Notes under the pieces: generated by a model
The model's database searches: none
What the model saw: only the letters and a program-made list of their open reading frames with translations
Told to the model about the DNA's origin: nothing
Position numbers and translations under genes: made by a program
From: CALMEH01 sp031409875
Lineage (GTDB): Bacteria > Acidobacteriota > Blastocatellia > Pyrinomonadales > Pyrinomonadaceae
Length of the DNA stretch: 64,000 nucleotides
Direction of reading: 5' to 3'
NCBI GenBank assembly: GCA_031409875.1
Contig: JANNYB010000202.1
Coordinates: 62,001 to 126,000, forward strand
In this document: positions 35,907 through 44,809 of the stretch, piece after piece
Layout: every line of letters starts with the position of its first letter
How positions within the stretch are numbered: the stretch's first letter is position 1

Positions 35907-36028
35907 ATATTCCAATTTTGCTTTTATACAGAACGAATCTTTGCCGATTTCCAGATGTTATTTGTCGGGAACTTTAAGAAAACGATTTTTAACTTGATTA
36001 TAAAAGCATCTGTGCGAAGATAAGATTT

Positions 36029-37366
36029 ATGTTTGAAGAAGAAATTTTACTGGAAATAGCGCGTTTTATCGGCATTGCGGGCTTGATTTTGTTTATTTTG
36101 AGCGGAGTTGGCGGAGTTTTGATGGCTTCGCGGACGGTGCAAAAAATCAATGTCAAATGGCTTCGCGGAAAAATGTTTAAGTATCATCGGCTTCTGTCGC
36201 TGATTGGCACGAGTCTGTTTCTACTTCATCCGATTCCGATGCTTTTCGCGCCAAACACGACCGGCGGAATGAACATTTATCACACGCTCATTCCGTTTCT
36301 TGCGCCCAAACAATCGGTAACAATCAGCTTTGGCATCATTGCGTTTTATGTTTTGCTGGTCGTGGCGATAAGTTCAATTTTCATCAAATATATGAAACGC
36401 GATTTGTGGCGAGCCTTGCATTACGGAACTTATGTCGTAATTTTTCTCGGCTTAATTCACGGACTTTTGATTTCCGGCGAATTCAAAGACGGCGAGATTT
36501 TTGAGATTGAAGAACCCGAAAAAATTCTGTTAATAATTTTGTCTCTGATTGCTTTATCATTACCGATTTGGCGTTTATTTTTTGCGAAGAAGTTTTTACT
36601 AAAGAGGAAAAACGGCTTGAAGGTAATCATCATTACAATTTGGATTTGCTGTTTTTCAAGTATAATTTTTGGACAAACGCAACCGACTCCGACACCAACG
36701 CCCGAAAAAGTCAAACGCTGGTCGGGAAACTATCAGGCAACTTTGAATGTTTCGGTTTTGGGCAAGCCGAAACCTTCGCTCGGACACAAACTAAGCCTGT
36801 CTTACGCGCCAACATTCGGCGGTTCATTTGATTCGCGTTTTGAGTATTATGTTGACGGTTCATACAACGCAGACGCGCCCGGACAGTTAATCAACAATAT
36901 CAATGAGCCGAAATTTGAAGCGCAATTGAATTACACGCGCCCACTAAACAAACGATTTGCCGCCACGGTCGGGATTCTTTATCACTACAATTTTAAGTTT
37001 CCTGACAAATACTTTTGGGCTTTGGGCGGAATAGTTTATACCGAACAATTGGGCAAAAAAGTTACGTTGACGGCAACCGGACTTTTAGAAAAAAAACTTT
37101 CGGGCGGACGAGTTTTTGTTGATGGTTCAGCGATGCTCGAATATCGTTTTGTAAAGAATTGGAACACGCAACTTTCTGTTCATCGTTACGAAAATCTCGG
37201 ACAATTCGACACGAATCCGACGCAAAAGTTGGAATACGAATTCGGCGTAAATCGTTTATTAAAAAAGAATCAAACAATTGGCATTTCATTTTTCCGACAC
37301 GAGCAATACAACGCTCCGAATGACCAATTTTCTTTTTTGAAATTCAAATACATCATCGGATTTTAG
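36029..37366 (+). CDS. Ferric-reductase-like membrane domain fused to an outer-membrane beta-barrel-like domain
   Basis: 445 residues. Residues 10-185 hold five or six helices with paired histidines, H53/H67 and H131/H144, which could bind two b hemes as in ferric-reductase-like proteins. Residues 197-217 look like a signal peptide (LKVIIITIWICCFSSIIFGQ), followed by a proline-threonine linker (TPTPTPE) and about 220 residues of alternating strands ending in Phe (FKYIIGF), the usual mark of an outer-membrane barrel. One chain could hardly span both membranes. A TTG at 36617 is preceded by aagagg at a good distance, so the second half may be made as a separate secreted protein. Single plus-strand gene. 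Confidence 0.6.
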   Translation: MFEEEILLEIARFIGIAGLILFILSGVGGVLMASRTVQKINVKWLRGKMFKYHRLLSLIGTSLFLLHPIPMLFAPNTTGGMNIYHTLIPFLAPKQSVTISFGIIAFYVLLVVAISSIFIKYMKRDLWRALHYGTYVVIFLGLIHGLLISGEFKDGEIFEIEEPEKILLIILSLIALSLPIWRLFFAKKFLLKRKNGLKVIIITIWICCFSSIIFGQTQPTPTPTPEKVKRWSGNYQATLNVSVLGKPKPSLGHKLSLSYAPTFGGSFDSRFEYYVDGSYNADAPGQLINNINEPKFEAQLNYTRPLNKRFAATVGILYHYNFKFPDKYFWALGGIVYTEQLGKKVTLTATGLLEKKLSGGRVFVDGSAMLEYRFVKNWNTQLSVHRYENLGQFDTNPTQKLEYEFGVNRLLKKNQTIGISFFRHEQYNAPNDQFSFLKFKYIIGF

Positions 37367-37398
37367 AAAACTAAATTATAACCGCCCAATTCACTTTT

Positions 37399-38964
37399 TT
37401 AAGTCCAATAATTTCTATCAAGCGAACGATAATTTATCGCTTCGGAAATGTGTTGCGGTTGAATATTTTCGCTGTCGGCTAAATCGGCGATTGTCCGCGA
37501 AACTTTTAGAATTCTATCGTGGGCGCGAGCTGATAAGCCTTGTTTGAGCATTGCTTTTTCCAATAAATTTTCGCTTTCTGTGTCAAGAGCGCAAAATTTG
37601 CGAATTTGCGCCGAACTCATTGCCGAATTTGAAAAAACGCCTTCGCTTGCAAGTCGTTTAAGTTGGATTTCACGCGCTTTGATGACTCGTGCGCGAATTT
37701 TTTCGGAACTATCGCCGCCCGATTCGCCTTTGCCGCGCAATTCTTTAAATTGAACTGCCGGAACGTCAATGTGAATGTCAATTCTGTCCATCAAAGGTCC
37801 CGAAATTTTGCCGACGTAACGCTGAATTTGCGGCGGCGAACATTTGCATTCGCGCTTTGAACCGAAATATCCACACGGGCAAGGATTCATCGAAGCAACG
37901 AGCATAAAATTTGCCGGAAACGTCAAAGATGTTGCGGCGCGTGAAATCGTAACTTCTTTATCTTCCATTGGTTGGCGCAAAACTTCCAAAGTGCTTCGGT
38001 CAAATTCGGGCAATTCATCAAGAAACAAAACTCCAAGATGTGCGAGCGAAACTTCGCCCGGTTTCGGTATCGAACCGCCGCCGATTAAACCGGCTTGCGA
38101 AACGGTGTGATGCGGATTTTTGAAAGGTCTTTCGGTTATCAAACCCGATTTTCCCGTAAGTCCCGCAACCGAATGGATTTTTGTAATTTCGAGAGCTTCT
38201 TCAAATTCAATCGGCGGCAAAATTGTCGGCAAGCGTTTCGCTAACATCGTTTTTCCCGAACCGGGCGAACCGATCATCAAAATATTATGTCCGCCGGCAC
38301 TCGCAATTTCGAGCGCACGTTTTGCCGATTGTTGTCCACGAACTTCCGCAAAATCTACGCGATATTTTGTTTTATTATTTTGTATTTCGCTGATGTCGAG
38401 CGTTAAAGGCGCGTAATTATTTCGACCGCTTTGCAAATCTCGCGCAATCTCGACAGCTTCGCGTAAATCTCTGACAGGAAAGACATTTACACCGGAAACG
38501 ACGGCAGCTTCGGTTGCGTTTTCTTCGGGCAACATTAAATTTGAAATTCCGTTTTCACGACATCTGAGCGCAATCGAAAGCGCACCGCGAACGGGACGAA
38601 TTCTGCCGTCTAAGGACAATTCGCCGATGCTTAAAGTATCTTTTAAAGTATCTTCGTTGCCGATGTCGCCGTTTGCGCCGAGAATCGCCAAAGCAATCGG
38701 CAAATCAAAACTCGCGCCTTCTTTTCTAACATCTGCGGGTGCAAGATTTATCGTCGTTTTGTGAAACGGAAAAAAGAACGAACTGTTTGTAATCGCCGCG
38801 CGAATTCGCTCGCGTGATTCACGAATCGCCGTATCGGGCAAACCGACAATCAAAACCGTCGGCGTAGTTTCGGTTTCGCCTTTGATAGGTTGCAGATTGA
38901 CTTCGATGTCAACAATCAGCGCATCAATGCCATAAACGGCGGCGGATTTTGTAAGGAAAAGCAT
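37399..38964 (-). CDS. yifB: YifB family Mg-chelatase-like AAA ATPase (ComM-like)
   Basis: 521 residues in the usual YifB/ComM order: an N-terminal Lon-protease-like domain (KSAAVYGIDALIVDIEVNLQ ... VLIVGLPDTAIRESRERIRAA in part), the AAA domain with Walker A IGSPGSGKTMLAKRLP (about 231-246) and Walker B VLFLDELPEF, a zinc-ligand-like CPCGYFGSKRECKC segment, and the C-terminal helical domain (ILKVSRTIADLADSENI). In naturally competent bacteria ComM is a branch-migration helicase aiding integration of taken-up DNA. It stands alone, convergent with the ferric-reductase-like gene. Confidence 0.93.
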   Translation of the reverse strand: MLFLTKSAAVYGIDALIVDIEVNLQPIKGETETTPTVLIVGLPDTAIRESRERIRAAITNSSFFFPFHKTTINLAPADVRKEGASFDLPIALAILGANGDIGNEDTLKDTLSIGELSLDGRIRPVRGALSIALRCRENGISNLMLPEENATEAAVVSGVNVFPVRDLREAVEIARDLQSGRNNYAPLTLDISEIQNNKTKYRVDFAEVRGQQSAKRALEIASAGGHNILMIGSPGSGKTMLAKRLPTILPPIEFEEALEITKIHSVAGLTGKSGLITERPFKNPHHTVSQAGLIGGGSIPKPGEVSLAHLGVLFLDELPEFDRSTLEVLRQPMEDKEVTISRAATSLTFPANFMLVASMNPCPCGYFGSKRECKCSPPQIQRYVGKISGPLMDRIDIHIDVPAVQFKELRGKGESGGDSSEKIRARVIKAREIQLKRLASEGVFSNSAMSSAQIRKFCALDTESENLLEKAMLKQGLSARAHDRILKVSRTIADLADSENIQPQHISEAINYRSLDRNYWT

Positions 38965-38995
38965 AATTTTTTGATTGAAGATTCATTTGAAAATC

Positions 38996-39116
38996 GTCGC
39001 TGAAGGCGACAAACAAAAAGCACGGCGATTGTTGCTCACTTTCAGCGAGCGGAACTTATGGCACAAGCAACCTAGCGATTCTCACTAGGCTACAATGTTT
39101 GTCGCTTTCAGCGACT
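38996..39116. repeat. Palindromic repeat cluster upstream of the sigma-factor gene
   Basis: Outer arms gtcgctgaaggcgacaaac and gtttgtcgctttcagcgac (one mismatch) enclose two smaller hairpins (gctcactttcagcgagc; cctagcgattctcactagg). Part of a 399-bp gap with no gene. Confidence 0.82.
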
Positions 39117-39214
39117 TAAATATTTTCAATAAACTCTTAAAATAATTTTCTACAAGGATATTCAACTTTATATCAGAAATTTCACAAAAAGTCAGACGTT
39201 TTTTCAAGAAAATC

Positions 39215-39241
39215 GTCGAATTTGTCGAATTTGTCGAATTT
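39215..39241. repeat. Three tandem 9-mers (gtcgaattt)
   Basis: Three perfect copies in a row, 123 bp before the start of the ECF sigma gene. Possibly an operator or simply a microsatellite. Confidence 0.9.
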
Positions 39242-39363
39242 GTATTTACCTTTTTTAAAAGTTGGCATAAAATCATTTAGCCAAAGCAACTAATTTTTGG
39301 AGGTAACTCATCATAACCAAGGACAAATTACTAAATTCCGAAAGCAATTTTTTAGGAGCAAAT

Positions 39364-40026
39364 ATGGACTTAGCCTCGGTGCTTGAGCAAGACGCGCTTC
39401 CCATTTCGTATGAGGAAAGTGCGCCCGCGTCTTTTTTCCCAACTCCTGTCGCAGTCGAAAATGAAGTTATTGAGACGAGCGCGTCCGATTTCGATTTGAC
39501 GCAAAAGGCGGCAAAAGGCAATATTTCTGCGTTTGAGATGATTTACGAACGCCATCATCGGCGCGTTTATTCGCTGTGTTTGCGGATGATGGGTTCGCAA
39601 ACCGAAGCCGAAGATTTAACGCAGGAAGTTTTTATCCAGCTTTTCAAAAAGGTTGGCAGTTTTCGCGGCGATTCGGCGTTTTCGACGTGGTTGCATCGAA
39701 TGACCGTTAATCAGGTTTTGATGCACTTTCGGCGGCGAAGTGTGAAAAGCGAAAAAACTTCGGAAACAGGCGATATGCCGGAGCAAACCGTTTCAGGGAC
39801 GGAAAATCCGCGCAAAATGCCGGTGATTGATAAAATCGCTTTGAAAAATGCCGTTGCACAATTGCCGAACGGTTATCGAAACGTCTTTATTTTGCACGAT
39901 GTTCGAGGCTACGAACACGAAGAAGTTGCGCGTTTGATGGGAATTTCCGTCGGCACATCAAAATCGCAACTCCACAAAGCGCGTCTCAAACTGCGCGGAT
40001 TGCTGATTAAAGTGAACGAAGCGTAA
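39364..40026 (+). CDS. ECF RNA polymerase sigma factor (SigE/RpoE-like)
   Basis: 220 residues with a strong ribosome site (aggag 7 nt before the ATG). An N-terminal extension of about 45 residues precedes region 2 (MIYERHHRRVYSLCLRMMGS, TEAEDLTQEVFIQLFKKV, FSTWLHRMTVNQVLMHFRRR) and region 4 (LPNGYRNVFILHDVRGYEHE, EVARLMGISVGTSKSQLHKA). It directs RNA polymerase to a regulon, probably its own operon and envelope genes. The anti-sigma gene follows 155 bp downstream, then two DUF4097 genes. The long upstream gap has palindromes and a 9-mer repeat. Confidence 0.93.
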   Translation: MDLASVLEQDALPISYEESAPASFFPTPVAVENEVIETSASDFDLTQKAAKGNISAFEMIYERHHRRVYSLCLRMMGSQTEAEDLTQEVFIQLFKKVGSFRGDSAFSTWLHRMTVNQVLMHFRRRSVKSEKTSETGDMPEQTVSGTENPRKMPVIDKIALKNAVAQLPNGYRNVFILHDVRGYEHEEVARLMGISVGTSKSQLHKARLKLRGLLIKVNEA

Positions 40027-40181
40027 TTTTTGATTTTGATTATTGAAACAACCAATCAAAAATCGAAAATCAAAAATCGAAAATTACTTAAGGCAACCTG
40101 AACGATTTTCAAACAATCTATATGGTTTGAATCTCGGAGAACGGCGGAAAAGTTACAATAATTTTATAAACGGAAAATCAG

Positions 40182-40910
40182 ATGAACTGCGAACATTGTC
40201 AAGAATCAATAAGTGCGTTTATGGACAACGAGTTGGATGAAACCAACGCGGCAAATGTCCGAACGCATCTCGCTGTTTGCGCTCCGTGCGCGAAGATTTG
40301 CGAAGATTTTGCGATGATTTTGGATTTTTGCGGGCTTGAAGAAACCGCTGAACTCGCACCGCCAAATTCAAAAGCCCTGTGGTGTCGCATCAATAATTTA
40401 ATCGAAACCGACATTCCGGCGGATATTGTCGAACAAAACAAACCGCAAGAAACGCCGAAAACTTGGTTTTCAAGAGTTTGGGAATTTTCTTTTTCGCAAG
40501 TCGCGGCGGCACTTTTTGGAATTGCGCTGGTCAGTTCTTTGTTGACGGTTGTCGGAATTAAAAATTATTCTGCGTCGGAAACGGCGAAGGTTTCGACACA
40601 GCCGAGCATTTTTGACCGCGCTTTGGGTAAATTAGGATTGATCGAAACGCCGCAACAATTGCGCGAACGCCGCAGTCGGCAACAACAACAGACAGTTGAT
40701 TATTGGCGGCAAAGAGTCGAAGTTCGTCGCGCAAATTGGAATCCGCGAGTGCGCGATACATTTGACCGAAACTATAACGAAATTAACCAAGTTATCGCCG
40801 AATACGACCGCATCTTAGAGGAAAATCCGCAAGACGATATTTCGAGCGAAATGCTCGATTCGGCTTTGATTGAACAAGTTGATTTGTTGCGCGAATTTTC
40901 CGAATTATAA
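40182..40910 (+). CDS. Anti-sigma factor with zf-HC2 zinc finger and one membrane helix
   Basis: 242 residues. The zinc finger shows C3, C6 and H29-x3-C33-x2-C36 (RTHLAVCAPCAKI). One membrane helix spans about 105-127 (VAAALFGIALVSSLLTVVGI), and the rest is a periplasmic charged helical domain. It would hold the ECF sigma factor encoded at 39364 at the membrane until released by an envelope signal. Its stop TAA overlaps the ATG of the next gene (TAATG at 40908-40912), showing translational coupling with the DUF4097 gene. Confidence 0.9.
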   Translation: MNCEHCQESISAFMDNELDETNAANVRTHLAVCAPCAKICEDFAMILDFCGLEETAELAPPNSKALWCRINNLIETDIPADIVEQNKPQETPKTWFSRVWEFSFSQVAAALFGIALVSSLLTVVGIKNYSASETAKVSTQPSIFDRALGKLGLIETPQQLRERRSRQQQQTVDYWRQRVEVRRANWNPRVRDTFDRNYNEINQVIAEYDRILEENPQDDISSEMLDSALIEQVDLLREFSEL

Positions 40911-41674
40911 TGTTTGCAATGAATTTATTAAACCTTTCAGCGCGTATCAAAACTACGATTATCCTTTTGGGCGTAGTTTTTTTCTTTGCGTCCGCATCTG
41001 AAATTACCGCGCAAAAAAGATATTCAAAAAGCTATCCGGCAACCAAAAACGTCAACGTCAAACTCATAAACCGCACCGGCTCAATCACTATCGAAGGTTG
41101 GAATAAAGAAGAAGTCAAAATCTTGGCGGATATGGAAACGCCTTCGACCAATCTTCAACCGCAAAACCAAAGCGGCACGATTCTTATCAACGTCGTCAAA
41201 GACAATCAAGGCAGAGACGATGTCGGCTATGTCAATTTTCTTATCAAAGTTCCCTATTCATCGTCAATAAATATTGAAACGATGATCGGAAATTTGAACG
41301 TCAGCAACGTCGGCGGCGTTCTCGTCCGCGCACATATTTCGAGCGAAGGCGACATAAGTTTAACCAACATCGGCGCGGCAAATGTTTCGGCGGAAAACGT
41401 CATCGGCGATATTTTCTATGACGGCGAAATAACGGAAAACGGAATTTATCGTTTTTCTTCGACACGCGGCAATATTAACGTGCGAATTCCCGCAAACGCA
41501 TCATTCAATCTCATCGCAACTGCGCCTTCGTCGCGCGATATTACCGTCGGCAAATTTCCGAATATGAATCTCAATTTTTCTGATATGCGCCGCGTCTATG
41601 GCAAAGTCGGCGACGGCAGCGCGAGTGTAACAATTACAAATCAACGCGGCAGTATTTCGCTTTTCAGCAGATAA
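40910..41674 (+). CDS. Secreted DUF4097-family protein
   Basis: 254 residues. A signal peptide lies at about 10-34 (TTIILLGVVFFFASASEITA, cut near AQ); another ATG at 40919 is also possible. The mature part is a repetitive beta-strand protein (NVKLINRTGSITIEGWNKEE, NIETMIGNLNVSNVGGVLV) typical of DUF4097/'adhesin-like' beta-helix proteins that often sit behind ECF sigma genes. Function unknown; probably a periplasmic or surface protein under the neighbouring sigma factor. A second family member follows after a palindromic repeat. Confidence 0.82.
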   Translation: MFAMNLLNLSARIKTTIILLGVVFFFASASEITAQKRYSKSYPATKNVNVKLINRTGSITIEGWNKEEVKILADMETPSTNLQPQNQSGTILINVVKDNQGRDDVGYVNFLIKVPYSSSINIETMIGNLNVSNVGGVLVRAHISSEGDISLTNIGAANVSAENVIGDIFYDGEITENGIYRFSSTRGNINVRIPANASFNLIATAPSSRDITVGKFPNMNLNFSDMRRVYGKVGDGSASVTITNQRGSISLFSR

Positions 41675-41683
41675 AATGTTTTT

Positions 41684-41767
41684 AAATTATCCACAGATGA
41701 ACATAGATAAACACAGATAAAATCAAAAAAACATCTGTGTTTATCTATGTTCATCTGTGGATAATTT
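41684..41767. repeat. Palindrome family 3 (cacagatgaacatagat...), perfect arms
   Basis: Perfect 35-bp arms (41684-41718 and 41733-41767) with a 14-nt A-rich loop, between two DUF4097 genes. A related copy lies at 52274-52349. Confidence 0.9.
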
Positions 41768-41800
41768 TCTTCCGTCTTAATTTAAGTTCACTTCAAAAAA

Positions 41801-42646
41801 ATGAAAAAAATCTATCTTTTCTTTTCAATAATTTCAATCCTGCTTTTTTCCGCTTTTGCCTTCGCGCAGACGAAAATACTCGTCAAACGCACGACTTATA
41901 AAACCGAAACCGTCGAATTCGGACAAGGCGGAACGATTTCGATTGTCGGTGCGCCGATTGGCTCGATTTCCGTTGAAGGCTGGCAAAAAAGCGAAGTTGA
42001 AATCACGGCGGAAATCGAAGTTGAAGGCGAAAATGAAGCCGATTTATCACAGCTTGCCGCCGTTACTACATTCGTTCTCGGCGAAGCGACAATGGGACGA
42101 GTCAGCGTTGTTTCAGTCGGCACGCACGACAAGGAATTTATGAAACGCAACGCGAAAAAGTTTCCGAAAAGATTATTAGCGATGCCGTTTCGGATTGATT
42201 ACAAAATAAAAGTTCCGATTTTTTCCGACCTTGAAATCACCGGCAATCGCGGCGATTTTAATTTATCAAACGTTGAAGGCGCAATGAAAATAAGTTTCGC
42301 GGAAACGAACGCCAACTTGAAATTATCGGGCGGAATGATTATGGCAACCTTCGGCAAAGGCGACGTTACGGTTGAAATGCTCACGCGAAGTTGGCGCGGA
42401 CAAGGCGCAGACATACAACTTGCCGCCGGAAATTTGAACGTGATTTTGCCGCTCAATTTCAACGCCGAATTGGACGCAAATGTTCTTCGCACAGGCAAAA
42501 TCGAAAACACTTTGACCACACTAAAACCGCGCGACCGCACGAAATTTACCGAAAAATTGATCTCAGCCAAAAGCGGCAACGGCGGCGTAAAATTTATTTT
42601 CACACTCGGCGACGGTTTGCTGAAACTTCTTTCGAGCGGTAAGTAA
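41801..42646 (+). CDS. Secreted DUF4097-family protein, second copy
   Basis: 281 residues with a signal peptide of about 23 residues (MKKIYLFFSIISILLFSAFA). The mature protein has the same strand pattern as its neighbour: GTISIVGAPIGSISVEGWQK near 46-65 parallels the 'GSITIEGWNKEE' phrase of the upstream protein. Residues about 105-140 are a more basic insert (RNAKKFPKRLLAMPFRI). A palindrome lies between the two genes, so a separate transcript is possible. Likely envelope-associated; biochemical role unknown. Confidence 0.82.
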   Translation: MKKIYLFFSIISILLFSAFAFAQTKILVKRTTYKTETVEFGQGGTISIVGAPIGSISVEGWQKSEVEITAEIEVEGENEADLSQLAAVTTFVLGEATMGRVSVVSVGTHDKEFMKRNAKKFPKRLLAMPFRIDYKIKVPIFSDLEITGNRGDFNLSNVEGAMKISFAETNANLKLSGGMIMATFGKGDVTVEMLTRSWRGQGADIQLAAGNLNVILPLNFNAELDANVLRTGKIENTLTTLKPRDRTKFTEKLISAKSGNGGVKFIFTLGDGLLKLLSSGK

Positions 42647-42680
42647 TTGAAGTCCGTGTTTAATTTGAGAAAAATATCTT

Positions 42681-42784
42681 CGGAATAAGTGATAGGTGAT
42701 AAGTGATAGGTGATAATTTTGCGCGTAGAGTCTGCGACGTTTCTTAAACTATCAGCTATCAGCTATCACTTATCACCTATTCCG
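42681..42784. repeat. Heptamer repeats (gtgatag / atcagct) in inverted array
   Basis: cggaataagtgataggtgat at the left end faces atcacttatcacctattccg at the right end. The units have period 7. The element lies between the DUF4097 and DUF58 genes. Confidence 0.87.
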
Positions 42785-42903
42785 AATGTGATAAATGTTG
42801 CAACAAAAGATATTTAATTATACAAAGGCTTTAAATAATTGAGTTCGTGCCTCTTGAAAGACTTTCGCGTCGCCGATTTATTTTGTATAATCAGACGCAA
42901 ATT

Positions 42904-44226
42904 ATGCGCTTTGTTTTCTCACGAAGATTTTATGTTTTGTTCGCGCTTGCGCTCGTGCCGCTGTCGCTTTCGTGGACGTTTCCCGCGTTGCGTTCGGCGG
43001 TTTTGGGTTACGATATTTTGTTGATTTTGTTAGCTGTAATTGATTATTTCATCAGCCACAAACTGCCTGAAGATTTAACTGTGCGCCGCGAATTTGAAAA
43101 GCGTTTTGCGATTGGCGATAAAACGAAAATCAGTTTGCACATCGAAAATCAAACTTCGCGTGGCTTTCATCTAAAAATCAAAGACGAATTTCCGCCCGAA
43201 ATGATTTTGGACGAAAGCCGCGAAGCCGAATTTACCGTCAAAGCGCAAACTGCCGCCGAATTTTTCTACTTTTTAAAGCCGCCGAAACGCGGAAATTACA
43301 AATTCGGAAAAACCGCCGTCAGATTTTTGTCGCGTCTCGGTTTGATTTGGTGTCAGACGGATTTGGGCGAAGCGCAGAACGCGAAAGTTTATCCGAATAT
43401 GCGCCGCGCCCGCGAAATGGAACTCAAAGCACTCGGCGCACAATCGTTTTTGGCGATTCAGCGCAAATCTTTGCGGCGCGGCGAAGGACGCGAATTTGAA
43501 TCAATGCGCGATTACGTTCGCGGCGATGAATTGCGACATATTTCTTGGACGGCAACGGCGCGAAGAAACAAATTAACCACACGCCAATATCAAATCGAAC
43601 GCGACCAAAATATCATTATCGCGCTCGATGCCGGACGTTTAATGACCGGCAGAATCAACGACGAAACGAAATTTGACACAGCAATTCACGCAAGTTTAGC
43701 GTTAATGAGCGCGGCGGCGCGTGCCGGAGATAATTGCGGTTTAGTCGTTTTCGGCAGAAAAGTGCGAAAATATTTGCCGCCACAAAAAGGCATCGGACAA
43801 CTTGATGCGGTTCTCGAAACTTTGCACGATATGGAGCCGGAATTGATCGAGCCGAGTTATGCGAGAGCGTTTCAATTTATCGCTTCAAACTCAAAAAAGC
43901 GTTCGTTCATTGTAATTTTGACCGACTTGGTTGACAAAGAATCGTCGAAAGAATTAATTTCATCGCTCAAACTCCTGCGCCCGCGACATCTGCCGCTCGT
44001 CGTAACCATCGGCGACCGCGATTTAAACGCCACAGTTAGCGAAATTCCCAAAGAAATCAAAGAAGTTTTCACGCAATCCGCCGCCGAAGAAATCATCCAC
44101 CAACGCGAATCCGCACTAAAATTAGTCGAAACAATCGGCGGTTTAGCGTTAGATGTTACAACAAATTCCCTCGCACCAAAACTTTTAGAAACTTATTTGC
44201 GAGTTAAGGAAAGAGGCTTGCTTTAA
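42904..44226 (+). CDS. DUF58 domain-containing protein (von Willebrand-like, MoxR-associated type)
   Basis: 440 residues from the ATG at 42904; a GTG 19 codons upstream (42847) opens the frame but lacks supporting content. Two N-terminal membrane helices (about 8-45). The DUF58 signature EFESMRDYVRGDELRHISWT (about 198-217) is followed by the metal-site-like ALDAGRLM and LTDLVDKESS of a VWA-like fold. Such proteins usually work with MoxR AAA ATPases, but none is in the window. Its last 14 residues, LLETYLRVKERGLL, are repeated downstream at 44810-44854, beyond an inserted toxin-antitoxin pair. Confidence 0.9.
   Translation: MRFVFSRRFYVLFALALVPLSLSWTFPALRSAVLGYDILLILLAVIDYFISHKLPEDLTVRREFEKRFAIGDKTKISLHIENQTSRGFHLKIKDEFPPEMILDESREAEFTVKAQTAAEFFYFLKPPKRGNYKFGKTAVRFLSRLGLIWCQTDLGEAQNAKVYPNMRRAREMELKALGAQSFLAIQRKSLRRGEGREFESMRDYVRGDELRHISWTATARRNKLTTRQYQIERDQNIIIALDAGRLMTGRINDETKFDTAIHASLALMSAAARAGDNCGLVVFGRKVRKYLPPQKGIGQLDAVLETLHDMEPELIEPSYARAFQFIASNSKKRSFIVILTDLVDKESSKELISSLKLLRPRHLPLVVTIGDRDLNATVSEIPKEIKEVFTQSAAEEIIHQRESALKLVETIGGLALDVTTNSLAPKLLETYLRVKERGLL
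44182..44226 (+). repeat. 3' end of DUF58 gene, left copy of a 45-bp direct duplication
   Basis: Encodes LLETYLRVKERGLL-stop. The right copy at 44810-44854 encodes LLKTYLRVKERGLL-stop. Differences are mostly at synonymous sites. Confidence 0.85.
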
Positions 44227-44265
44227 TTTTCAGCATAAAGCGTTTTTGATGTAGAATGAAAACGT

Positions 44266-44550
44266 ATGATGATTGACGATTTCATTTGGCTTCCTGATAT
44301 TTTGGATAAACTTGCTTGGAAGCATCAGGTAGAGCAAGATGAAGTTGAGGAACTTTTTTTTAATAATCCACGATTTCGCTTTGTCGAGTCGGGTTATACA
44401 AAAGGCGAAGACGTTTATTCGGCAGGCGGACAAACAGACGGCGGAAGATATTTAATCGTATTTTTTATTTACAAATCAAACAACATTGCGTTAATTTTGA
44501 GTGCGCGAGATATGGACAAAAAGGAACGAAAACGATATGAGCGAAAATAA
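44266..44550 (+). CDS. BrnT-like toxin (type II toxin-antitoxin)
   Basis: 94 residues. Core FIWLPDILDKLAWKHQVEQD (6-25), VEELFFNNPRFRFVE and a basic SARDMDKKERKRYERK end fit the BrnT/DUF4258 family of small RNase toxins: BrnT proteins have a catalytic His/Arg-rich core and a SARxATKxERRxYE tail. The downstream gene (44537) overlaps its end and encodes an RHH-like protein, the usual antitoxin order for brnTA. The gene lies between the two copies of the duplicated DUF58 end, so the pair looks inserted. Confidence 0.72.
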   Translation: MMIDDFIWLPDILDKLAWKHQVEQDEVEELFFNNPRFRFVESGYTKGEDVYSAGGQTDGGRYLIVFFIYKSNNIALILSARDMDKKERKRYERK

Positions 44551-44797
44551 AACAACCGAAATTTCAAAGGCGCAGACTATCGAAGAAATAGCCGATTTTT
44601 GGGACACGCACAGTTTAGATGATTTTTGGGAACAAACCGAAGAAGTCGAATTTGAAATTCGCGCCAACCGCCGCAGGCGCGTAACGCTTTCGCCCGACAT
44701 CTATGAAAAATTGAAAATCCAAGCCCGTATTCAAGGCGTTCTACCGGAAACTCTAATAAATCTCTGGCTTGCGGAACATCTCGAAAAAGTAAAATAA
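44537..44797 (+). CDS. BrnA/CopG-like antitoxin
   Basis: 86 residues from the ATG at 44537, with aagga 15 nt upstream; the frame extends to 44501 but those 12 residues lie in the toxin gene. A long acidic N-terminal half (DTHSLDDFWEQTEEVEFEI) is followed by RRRRVTLSPDIYEKLKIQAR, a ribbon-helix-helix start, and then a helix. That layout is usual for CopG/BrnA antitoxins of type II systems; the acidic half binds the toxin. The pair is probably autoregulated through the RHH domain. Its ATG overlaps the toxin gene end, implying coupling. Confidence 0.7.
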   Translation: MSENKTTEISKAQTIEEIADFWDTHSLDDFWEQTEEVEFEIRANRRRRVTLSPDIYEKLKIQARIQGVLPETLINLWLAEHLEKVK

Positions 44798-44809
44798 TTC
44801 ACCCGCGCC

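Noticed and set aside
35907..35915. TTG start for the Wza-like gene
   Set aside because: The ATG three codons later is better placed after ggaa and gives a standard signal peptide.
7382..35915. An exosortase/PEP-CTERM type polysaccharide locus
   Set aside because: FemAB-like, deacetylase and GNVR genes fit, but no exosortase gene or PEP-CTERM tail was seen in the window.
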